The notes: generated from the sequence alone by a model not told the origin. Shown: positions 1 to 4,470, counted from the first letter of the stretch. The stretch is 5,473 nt of DNA from JBEKZQ01 sp049509675 (GCA_049509675.1 JBEKZQ010000420.1:1-5473); one strand, 5' to 3'. Translations and numbers: made by a program.

Positions 1-212
1 GCGGCGGCGTGTTCGACCCGTTTCTTCAGCGCGGCGTAGTTGACCCCCAGCGTCTGGGCCGTCCGGCAAATCCCATACGTGCGGGCCATCCTGACCGCCG
101 CGGTCCACAGGGGCTCAGGGATCTGCGAGAGCCCCTTACGAGTCTTTCTCCAACGCTCGAATCGCTGCTGAATGCCCGCCAGTCGGGCGGGCAACGGGCG
201 TGTCTTTCCCAT
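1..212 (-). CDS. Small HTH-type protein, 5' part only (mobile-element-associated?)
   Basis: An open minus-strand frame starts with ATG at 212-210 and runs without a stop off the left edge (70 codons visible). A strong ribosome site, GGAGGA (complement of 219-224), lies 6 nt before the ATG and fixes the start. The protein begins MGKTRPLPARL, then has a basic segment QQRFERWRKTRKG (about residues 15-27). A helix-turn-helix-like stretch follows: IPEPLWTAAVRMARTYGICR, then TAQTLGVNYAALKKRVEHAA (about residues 31-70). The pattern PE.LW..AV..A...G...TA..L...Y..LKKR resembles small proteins I associate with planctomycete transposon or IS66-accessory (Orf1/TnpA-like) genes. That family link is from memory and uncertain. 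The gene points away from the repeat array and would be transcribed leftward. It could equally be a stand-alone DNA-binding regulator. Confidence 0.7.
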   Translation of the reverse strand, partial: MGKTRPLPARLAGIQQRFERWRKTRKGLSQIPEPLWTAAVRMARTYGICRTAQTLGVNYAALKKRVEHAA

Positions 213-518
213 CGGCTGTCCTCCACAAGTCTTTGCGTCGGCAGCCCACGATACCACATCGCCCAAAACGATTCATACACGCCTGCCGGAAGGACACGCC
301 TTCTCTACACTGCGGCGCGTCGGCGCTGGCGGGAGGCCCGGGCGCTGGTCGTGCCGATCCTCCAGGGCGAGCCGTCGCCCGAAGAGGCAATCGCGTAGCG
401 TGCGATTCTAGGGGCTGGAGCGCCGGACGGCCTTAGAACACGTCCTGGGCGGCAGGAACGCACGGAAGGGGCCAAATTCGGGGCCGTTCTCGGCTGACGT
501 GGCCCACCCGAGCGAAGT
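213..518. other. Intergenic stretch without a convincing gene
   Basis: About 300 bases separate the minus-strand HTH gene from the repeat array. The 5' leader of that gene occupies the left end (ribosome site at 219-224). I found no clear sigma-70 promoter. Frames crossing the stretch have no credible start. The only coding-looking piece is about 30 codons ending at TAG 396-398 (tail PILQGEPSPEEAIA). A segment at about 441-473 holds GCACGGAAGGGGCC, which resembles the right end of the variant repeat at 519-546, but it is too diverged to count as a repeat copy. Confidence 0.5.
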
Positions 519-607
519 GGTCCGCCCGGGCGCACGAGGAGGGGCTGGCCGCTACGCGGCCGTCATTCGCTTAGCGGTTGGTCCGCCCGGGCGCACGAGG
601 AGGGGCT
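519..607. repeat. Two identical 28-nt GC-rich repeats (variant of the array repeat), period 61
   Basis: Identical copies lie at 519-546 and 580-607. Each starts GGTCCGCCCGGGCGC and ends GAGGAGGGGCT. The first nine bases, GGTCCGCCC, are shared with the core of the CRISPR-like repeats to the right. The remainder differs at several positions and has a 2-nt insertion before the terminal CT. Core-to-core distance is 61 nt (519 to 580), and again 61 nt from 580 to the core of the first array repeat at 641; further right it becomes 68. The 33-nt spacer at 547-579 is itself self-complementary from end to end: CCGCTA at 549-554 pairs with TAGCGG at 572-577, extendable by two G-T pairs at each end. These copies may be degenerate trailer repeats of the array or a separate, related repeat family. 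Confidence 0.7.
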
Positions 608-613
608 TCCGTG

Positions 614-639
614 AAACTTATACGTCAGTGTATGAGTTT
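614..639. repeat. 26-nt palindromic element, copy 1
   Basis: The left arm AAACTTATAC (614-623) pairs with GTATGAGTTT (630-639) through one G-T pair, leaving a 6-nt loop. Adding G613 and C640 gives an 11-bp stem. It is AT-rich, unlike its surroundings. The right arm overlaps the GTTTC that opens the first array repeat. Length (26 nt) and the AAAC...GTTT ends match the palindromes at 1087 and 1330. Confidence 0.6.
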
Positions 640-871
640 CGGTCCGCCCGCGCGCGCGAGAAGCTCCGGGCCCGCGTGGCCCTAAATGTTCACGGCAGGC
701 GGCGTTTCGGTCCGCCCGCGCGCGCGAGAAGCTCCCCAGGGCGGCATCGCCACCCCCACCGCCACCAACGCGTTTCGGTCCGCCCGCGCGCGCGAGAAGC
801 TCCGCCCGACGCCCCGCCTCCCACGCCCCGCGAAGCAGGGTTTCGGTCCGCCCGCGCGCGCGAGAAGCTCC
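636..871 (-). CRISPR. Short CRISPR-like array: four identical 32-nt repeats, three 36-nt spacers
   Basis: Repeats at 636-667, 704-735, 772-803 and 840-871 are identical over 32 nt. On the plus strand each begins GTTTCGGTCCGCCC and ends GAGAAGCTCC. Spacers at 668-703, 736-771 and 804-839 are each exactly 36 nt and unrelated to one another, so the period is exactly 68. On the minus strand the repeat ends in GAAAC, as many type I and III repeats do, and contains a stem-forming CTCGCGCGCGCGGG. The 32/36 geometry is in the range of type I-C arrays, but the sequence alone does not assign a subtype. Minus orientation is preferred because the diverged repeats (519-607) would then lie at the trailer end. 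The putative leader side (from 872) is not AT-rich, which counts against this. No cas gene is visible. An ordinary structured tandem repeat is the main alternative. Confidence 0.68.
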
Positions 872-931
872 CCGTCGCCTCCAACTTGTCGGGATATGCC
901 GACGAGCAACAGCTAGGGCGAGTTGTCGCCC
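872..931. other. Array flank with two stem-loops (possible leader side)
   Basis: A first hairpin at 885-906 pairs CTTGTCGG with CCGACGAG (one G-T pair, 6-nt loop GATATG). A second at 916-931 is perfect: GGGCGA, loop GTTG, TCGCCC. The second begins at the last base of an in-frame TAG (914-916), and its loop holds the TTG (923-925) that opens the ParB-like frame. If the array reads on the minus strand this is where a leader would lie, though the sequence is not AT-rich. Confidence 0.45.
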
Positions 932-1086
932 CTGGAGATCGGGCTGCACGCGCTGAAGGCCGTGCCAAAAGCGGAGGGAGGGAGAGGCAAGAAAGGTGGC
1001 GGCAGCGCATACGCGACCCGTCTTGGAAAAGACGAATCGTACATTCGTCAGTTGCGCAATGCAGCCGAGGTCTACACGCATATCAG

Positions 1087-1112
1087 AAACCTCGGAGTTA
1101 ACTCCGAGGTTT
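1087..1112. repeat. 26-nt perfect palindrome inside the ParB-like frame, copy 2
   Basis: The left half AAACCTCGGAGTT (1087-1099) is the exact reverse complement of the right half AACTCCGAGGTTT (1100-1112), so all 13 pairs match. It lies in HTH copy 1 just after the AAEVY motif and encodes NLGVNSEV. A chance perfect palindrome of this length is very unlikely. A T-rich step (TTTT, 1110-1113) follows it. It may act as a DNA cruciform or operator, or as an RNA hairpin. Confidence 0.85.
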
Positions 1113-1329
1113 TGGCGGCCCTTGCCGACCCGCAGCATTCCAGAGCGCAGCACCTCTCTGCGATCCATAAGGCCCCGGTCGAGACATGGGCAGCGCTGAA
1201 GGCCGTGCCGCTGGAAAAGGGCGGCAGAGGCAAGAAGGGCGGACTTTCGGAGTACGCCGCAAGACTCGGCTACAAGAACGCCGGACACGTCACGGAATAT
1301 CGGCAAGCGGCGGAAGTCTACCAATCGCT

Positions 1330-1355
1330 AAACCATTCCCTTGAGGGAAGGGTTT
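1330..1355. repeat. 26-nt imperfect palindrome inside the ParB-like frame, copy 3
   Basis: AAACC (1330-1334) pairs with GGTTT (1351-1355) and TTCCC (1336-1340) with GGGAA (1345-1349). The loop is TTGA and there is a single A-G mismatch (1335/1350). It lies exactly 243 nt after the palindrome at 1087, at the homologous point of HTH copy 2, and encodes a different peptide (LNHSLEGRV). It is followed by TTCTT, so it also has the shape of an intrinsic terminator. Confidence 0.75.
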
Positions 1356-1522
1356 TTCTTCCGCTTGCTCGTCACCTTGCGGCGGTCCACCATGCCCCGT
1401 CTTCCTGCTGGCAATGTCTTGCGGCCGCGCTGGTCGAAGCCAACTGGAACGTCGCGGACACCGAAGAAGTCGTTTCTGAGGTCGTCAAGGCCCCCGCTCC
1501 GCTCTCGCGCCACTTTCTGGCA

Positions 1523-1537
1523 GGTGTCACTGACACC
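1523..1537. repeat. 15-nt palindrome GGTGTCA-C-TGACACC
   Basis: GGTGTCA (1523-1529) and TGACACC (1531-1537) are perfect inverted repeats around one central C. It lies near the end of the ParB-like frame, where the translation no longer looks like protein, and it starts a run of stem-loops. Its role is unknown; operator or part of a structured 3' region are both possible. Confidence 0.5.
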
Positions 1538-1569
1538 CGCAAGCGAATTTTCACCCCGTTTTTCCCGTG

Positions 1570-1628
1570 TTCTTGCCTGTTCTTGTCGAAGCCGGCGAAC
1601 AGCAAGAAAACCCCGTAAAATACGGGGT
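1570..1628. terminator. Tandem stem-loops after the ParB-like remnant (possible terminator)
   Basis: The first stem-loop (1570-1608) pairs TTCTTG with CAAGAA and CTGTTC with GAACAG, 12 bp with one bulged C and a 14-nt loop. The second (1610-1628) pairs ACCCCGTA with TACGGGGT around an AAA loop and contains the stop of the upstream frame (TAA 1616-1618). On the plus strand the tail is TAAAACGCTGTTTTT, with the T run displaced by about 9 nt. On the minus strand the second hairpin is followed directly by TTTTC. It may separate the remnant from the BMC operon, but the direction of any termination is unclear. Confidence 0.4.
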
Positions 1629-1706
1629 AAAACGCTGTTTTTGGCCGTTTTCCGCGTGGCCTTGGGAAAAGGACGTGGCAAAATGGCTGAAGGCCGCCGC
1701 GTAAGT

Positions 1707-1712
1707 TATACT
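1707..1712 (+). promoter_or_regulatory. Possible -10 element (TATACT) for leaderless transcription of the PduS-like gene
   Basis: TATACT differs from TATAAT at one position and ends 6 nt before the ATG at 1719, so a start site at the usual distance would fall on or next to the first codon. No good -35 hexamer lies 17 nt upstream (TGGCTG at 1684-1689). No Shine-Dalgarno sequence precedes the ATG at 1719, which agrees with a leaderless message but does not prove it. Confidence 0.3.
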
Positions 1713-1718
1713 TCAACC

Positions 1719-3050
1719 ATGCCCAGGATCAAGGTCGATGAGATTGCCGAAGCGGGGGTTGTGGGGGCCGGCGGCGCCGGTTTTCCCACCCACGTCAAAC
1801 TGGCCGCCCATGCCGATACGCTGCTGATCAATGCGGCCGAATGCGAGCCGCTGCTGCACAAGGATAAGGAAGTGCTCCGCGACCATGTCGACGGCGTGAT
1901 CGAAGGCACCGCCATCGGCATGGAACTCCTCGGCGCGGCACAAGCAGTGATCGGCATCAAGGAGAAGTATCAGGACGTCATCGAGCTATTGCGGGCCAAG
2001 CTGCCCGGCAACATGGAGGTGGCGGCCCTGCGCGACGCCTATCCGGCCGGCGACGAGTTCATCCTGGTGTACGACGTGCTGGGACGCGTGATTCCGCCCG
2101 GCGGCATTCCGCCTGCCGTGGGGGCCGTGGTCCTGAACGTCGAGACGGCCCTGAACGTGGCCCTGGCCGCCCGGCAGCCGGTGACGGAGAAGTATCTGAC
2201 CGTGGCCGGCGCCGTGGCCGAGCCGGTGACCTTGCGCGTGCCGGTGGGGGTGACCCTGTCGCAGTGCGTGGCCGCGGCGGGCGGGGCGACGATTGCCGAC
2301 GCCAACTACATGGTCGGCGGCGTCATGATGGGCTATTTGCAGGAGGACCATGAGGTGCTGGTCGACAAGACCACCGGCGGCGTGATCGTGCTGGGCGACG
2401 AGCACGTAGTCGTTCGCCGCCGCCGGCAGGACTGGCAACAGATCGTGCGCATCGGTCGCGCGGCCTGCGACCAGTGCAGTTTCTGCACCGAACTGTGTCC
2501 GCGCTGGCTGCTGGGACATCCGATCGAGCCGCACCGCGCCATGCGGAGCCTGGGCTTCAACCTGGTGGGCGAGGCGAACGTGGTCGGCGCCAGCTTCTGC
2601 TGCGAGTGCAATCTGTGCAGCCTGTACTCCTGCCCGGAAGACCTCGATCCCAAAAACGTTTGCACGCAAAACAAGCGGAGGCTTGCCGCCGAGAAGCAAC
2701 GCTGGGAGAAGCCGCCGCTGGATGCCCAACGGGCCGGACTGCACATGGCGAACCGCAAGGCGCCGATGGCCCGGCTGACCCAGAAGCTCGACCTGCGGCG
2801 ATTCCACAACGTCGGACCGCTTCGCGACACGCTGCTGGCGGCCGACAAGGTGGGCGTCAAATTGAAACAACACGTCGGCGCGGCGTGCGAGCCGATCGTG
2901 GAAACGGGCCAACGGGTGGTGCGCGGCCAGGTGCTGGGCCGCCCGCCGCTGGTCAACGGCAAGCCGGCCCTGGGCGCGCCGGTCCACGCCTCCTTGGACG
3001 GCGTGGTCACGACCATCGGCGACGGCGTAATCTGGATCGAACGAAAATAG
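1719..3050 (+). CDS. pduS: PduS-type RnfC-like flavin/iron-sulfur protein of a bacterial microcompartment
   Basis: The 443-residue product matches PduS, which in propanediol-type microcompartments is proposed to carry electrons or regenerate cobalamin cofactor at the shell. Visible parts, in order, are a nucleotide/flavin-binding glycine motif VVGAGGAGFPTHVK (residues 14-27), NAAECEP (38-44), a middle SLBB-like region, and two 4Fe-4S sites. The first is CDQCSFCTELCP (Cys250, 253, 256, 260); the second is CCECNLCSLYSCP (Cys294, 297, 300, 305). A C-terminal hybrid-barrel region contains GAPVHASLDGVV. Length is close to the roughly 450 residues of Salmonella PduS, and ATG 1719 leaves the same short lead before AGVVGAGGAGFP. 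An in-frame ATG at 1683 has a better ribosome site (AAAAGGA, 1667-1673) and would add 12 residues, MAEGRRVSYTST. The BMC shell gene follows after 12 nt, so the two form an operon. Confidence 0.93.
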   Translation: MPRIKVDEIAEAGVVGAGGAGFPTHVKLAAHADTLLINAAECEPLLHKDKEVLRDHVDGVIEGTAIGMELLGAAQAVIGIKEKYQDVIELLRAKLPGNMEVAALRDAYPAGDEFILVYDVLGRVIPPGGIPPAVGAVVLNVETALNVALAARQPVTEKYLTVAGAVAEPVTLRVPVGVTLSQCVAAAGGATIADANYMVGGVMMGYLQEDHEVLVDKTTGGVIVLGDEHVVVRRRRQDWQQIVRIGRAACDQCSFCTELCPRWLLGHPIEPHRAMRSLGFNLVGEANVVGASFCCECNLCSLYSCPEDLDPKNVCTQNKRRLAAEKQRWEKPPLDAQRAGLHMANRKAPMARLTQKLDLRRFHNVGPLRDTLLAADKVGVKLKQHVGAACEPIVETGQRVVRGQVLGRPPLVNGKPALGAPVHASLDGVVTTIGDGVIWIERK

Positions 3051-3062
3051 GTGGAACAAGAA

Positions 3063-3623
3063 ATGCCAATCCCCAAATCCATCGGCGCCATTGAATTATC
3101 GAGCATCGGATTGGGCTACCAGGTCCAGGACGACATGCTCAAGGCCGCCTCGGTGCAGGTGCTCATCGCGCGGACCATCTGTTCCGGAAAGTACCTGGTG
3201 GTCGTGGGCGGGTCGGTCAGCGACGTCGAGGCCGCGGTCCGGGCCGGCCTGGAGAGCGGCGCCGGGGCGGTCATCGATCAGTTGACCCTCCCGCAAGTCC
3301 ATGAATCGGTGTTTCCGGCCTTGGGCCAATCGGTGTCGCTGGGCGCCGACCAACTGGGCGCCCTGGGGGTGGTCGAGACCTTCAGCGGCGTGAGCGTATT
3401 GGCTGCCGCCGACCGCGCGGCCAAGGCGGCGCGGATCACCCTGTTCCGCATCCACGTGGCCATGGCCCTGGGCGGCAAAGGGCTCTGCCTGATGACCGGC
3501 AGCGTGGCCGACGTGCGTGCCGGCGTCCAGGCCGCCGCCGCCGAGGCCCGCGAGCGCGGACTGCTGGTCTCGGAAGTGGTCATTCCACGCCCCGGTCGGG
3601 AGCTTTTTGCCGATTACTTGTAG
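3063..3623 (+). CDS. pduT: PduT-type tandem-domain BMC shell protein with iron-sulfur pore cysteine
   Basis: The 186-residue product has two BMC folds. Domain 1 spans about residues 7-90 (IGAIELSSIGLG, DDMLKAASV, RTICSGKYLVVVGGSVSDV). Domain 2 spans about 99-182 (GALGVVETFSGVS, AADRAAKAARITL, GGKGLCLMTGSVADV, VIPRP). It is a BMC-T protein that forms trimeric pseudo-hexagonal shell tiles. The segment RTIC-SGK places Cys40 where Salmonella PduT has Cys38 (KTIC-PGK), the residue that binds a 4Fe-4S cluster at the trimer pore. Such a cluster would relay electrons through the shell, fitting its partner PduS directly upstream. ATG 3063 is chosen over the in-frame GTG at 3051 because AGGTGG (3049-3054) lies 8 nt before it and family members begin here. 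Cys142 in domain 2 is a second cysteine of unknown role. Confidence 0.95.
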   Translation: MPIPKSIGAIELSSIGLGYQVQDDMLKAASVQVLIARTICSGKYLVVVGGSVSDVEAAVRAGLESGAGAVIDQLTLPQVHESVFPALGQSVSLGADQLGALGVVETFSGVSVLAAADRAAKAARITLFRIHVAMALGGKGLCLMTGSVADVRAGVQAAAAEARERGLLVSEVVIPRPGRELFADYL

Positions 3624-3630
3624 GAAAACA

Positions 3631-3669
3631 ATAACCCGGGGCAGCCGCCGCGCGGCAACCCTGGGTTAT
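3631..3669. terminator. Two-step hairpin between convergent genes (bidirectional terminator)
   Basis: ATAACCCGGGG (3631-3641) pairs with CCCTGGGTTAT (3659-3669), 11 bp with one G-T pair. A 2x2 internal loop follows, then GCCGC/GCGGC (5 bp) with a CGC triloop. It starts 8 nt after the stop of the PduT-like gene. On the minus strand it is followed by TGTTTTCC, a usable U-rich tail for the gene at 3701-4183. On the plus strand the next T run is at 3690-3695, within a small hairpin, CGCGA/TCGCG (3685-3699). Confidence 0.75.
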
Positions 3670-3700
3670 GTTATAGAACCGCTTCGCGATTTTTTCGCGC

Positions 3701-4183
3701 CTACTTGGCCTTCTTGCCGAGAGAACGGGCGGCCTTCACTTGATCTTGCTGCTCCGGGGTCAACAGGGCCAACACCTTGCCGCGGAATTCCTTGTCCAGG
3801 GCGCGCAGGGCCTTCTTGGCGGCCGACTGCTTGGTCTTCTGCTCGTCGGTGAGAGTCACCGCCGCATCCACCGCCTGACGCAACTCCTTGCCCTTCTTGC
3901 CGTCGGCCTTGGCCTTCGTGGTCGCCGCATCGCGGGCCGTCTTCTGGTCCTGCGTCAACACGTCGGTGTTTTTCTCCGCCTCGGTGAACTTGGCCGAATA
4001 GTCCTTCGCCAGGTCGGCCAGCTTCGTCTTCTCCTCGTCCGTCAGGGTCAGACCCTTGGTGATCTGGGCGATCCGCTTTGCCGCCGGGCACTCCGGCTTC
4101 TTGTCGGCCTTCTTGGCCGCCAGGGCCGGACAAGCGATCAACAGGGCCACGGCCAACGCCAACACCGTTCGTACAGTTCTCAT
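3701..4183 (-). CDS. Secreted Spy/LTxxQ-like lysine-rich helical protein
   Basis: The 160-residue product starts with a signal peptide: MRTVRT, then the hydrophobic VLALAVALLIACPALA, with a likely signal peptidase I cut after ALA (residues 20-22). LIAC (15-18) also fits a lipobox, so a lipoprotein is possible. The mature part is Lys/Ala/Glu-rich and predicted helical. It has four LTxxQ-like motifs: LTDEE (47-51), LTQDQ (76-80), LTDEQ (111-115) and LTPEQ (141-145), about 30-35 residues apart. The LTxxQ motif is typical of the Spy/CpxP periplasmic chaperone family, so a role in the cell envelope is inferred; the match is by motif and composition only. Start choice rests on the signal peptide and the ribosome site just upstream; the frame stays open further upstream (to 4474) but that extension crosses the REP region and looks non-coding. 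Confidence 0.85.
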   Translation of the reverse strand: MRTVRTVLALAVALLIACPALAAKKADKKPECPAAKRIAQITKGLTLTDEEKTKLADLAKDYSAKFTEAEKNTDVLTQDQKTARDAATTKAKADGKKGKELRQAVDAAVTLTDEQKTKQSAAKKALRALDKEFRGKVLALLTPEQQDQVKAARSLGKKAK

Positions 4184-4186
4184 TCG

Positions 4187-4196
4187 CCTCCTCCTC
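4187..4196 (-). promoter_or_regulatory. Strong ribosome binding site fixing the Spy-like start
   Basis: Read on the minus strand the sequence is GAGGAGGAGG followed by CGA and ATG (4183-4181). Its overlapping GGAGG registers lie 3-6 nt from the start codon. It settles the ATG at 4183 over upstream in-frame starts. Confidence 0.8.
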
Positions 4197-4235
4197 AGTG
4201 GGGGTAAGAAATCGTCGCGCACGCGCGGCAGTTGC

Positions 4236-4252
4236 TCGTCCAAACCGGACGA
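4236..4252. other. Small perfect stem-loop in the leader of the Spy-like gene
   Basis: TCGTCC (4236-4241) and GGACGA (4247-4252) pair around the loop AAACC. An outer GTTG (4231-4234) and CAAC (4259-4262) could extend it. It lies about 55-70 nt upstream of the minus-strand ATG at 4183. It may be an operator or a chance GC-rich hairpin; the rest of 4199-4349 shows no clear promoter. Confidence 0.3.
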
Positions 4253-4349
4253 TCCCGACAACCATCCGCACAAGCGCGGCCATGCTTCATCAACGGGCCG
4301 AGCCGTTGCTACTCGATTGAACCCCACTGGGCCCGGTTGGTTTCGCTGA

Positions 4350-4439
4350 GTGCCACTGGCTCCGCCAGTGCTCCAGCACGGTTGGCCTTGCCGGAAACCC
4401 TTCACCACCGCAAGAAGACATTGGCGGAGCCAGTGGCAC
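4350..4439. repeat. REP/BIME-like inverted repeat pair
   Basis: The left arm at 4350-4370 (contains CACTGGC-TCC-GCCAGTG) and the right arm at 4419-4439 (CATTGGC-GGA-GCCAGTG) are reverse complements over 21 nt with one mismatch, 48 nt apart. Each arm is also a small palindrome with a 7-bp stem. This two-level symmetry is that of REP units in a BIME. It lies just past the stop codon of the SDR gene (4471), between two minus-strand genes, where it could cap the SDR transcript. I believe this motif recurs in planctomycete intergenic DNA, but that is from memory. Confidence 0.7.
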
Positions 4440-4470
4440 CCAGCGACGGACAGACTCGGGCCAGGCCGCT

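Larger units (their letters stand above)
923..1618 (+). pseudogene. ParB-like DNA-binding remnant with two tandem HTH copies, no proper start
   Basis: This 231-codon frame contains two copies of the HTH region found in ParB/Spo0J-like proteins. Copy 1 (about residues 8-85) has LHALKAVP, GGRGKKGG, SAYATRLGKDESYIRQLRNAAEVY and AQHLSAIHKAP. Copy 2 (about residues 89-160) has WAALKAVP, GGRGKKGG, SEYAARLGYKNAGHVTEYRQAAEVY and ARHLAAVHHAP. The end is ANWNVADTEEVVSEVV (about 173-188). The copies are offset by 81 codons. The N-terminal ParB/sulfiredoxin-like domain is missing. The frame holds no ATG: it opens at TTG 923, and an ATG at 896 in the same frame is cut off by TAG at 914. Past about residue 190 the sequence is full of stem-loops and reads as non-coding. 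This suggests a 5'-truncated, decaying plasmid-type partition or regulator gene. A short functional DNA-binding protein started at TTG cannot be excluded. Confidence 0.55.

Noticed and set aside
305..398. Coding-looking tail PILQGEPSPEEAIA ending at TAG 396-398
   Set aside because: Only about 30 codons look protein-like. No start, ribosome site or family was recognised, and the same frame upstream overlaps the better supported minus-strand HTH gene.
441..473. A further degenerate repeat copy left of 519
   Set aside because: Only GCACGGAAGGGGCC resembles the variant repeat and the spacing (about 72-78) does not fit the 61-nt period.
519..931. Integron attC array
   Set aside because: The repeats and stem-loops lack the paired core sites GTTRRRY/RYYYAAC, and no integrase or cassette genes are present.
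1087..1112. parS centromere site for the ParB-like protein
   Set aside because: Canonical parS is a 16-bp palindrome with GTTTC...GAAAC; this palindrome has AAAC...GTTT ends and its interior is not shared with the other two copies.
499..1324. Long open frames on both strands through the repeat array
   Set aside because: They arise because the 32-nt repeats and GC-rich spacers lack stops. Translations are Arg/Ala/Pro-rich, repeat with the array, and have no ribosome site or family.
1330..1360. Functional intrinsic terminator inside the ParB-like frame
   Set aside because: The shape fits (stem then TTTTTCTT), but its exact homology in position to the palindrome at 1087 makes membership of that palindrome family the better explanation.
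1986..3059. Long minus-strand open frame (about 357 codons) opposite the PduS-like gene
   Set aside because: It is an antisense shadow of a GC-rich gene. The translation is His/Gln/Arg-rich without recognisable motifs, while the plus strand encodes an intact PduS with both iron-sulfur sites.
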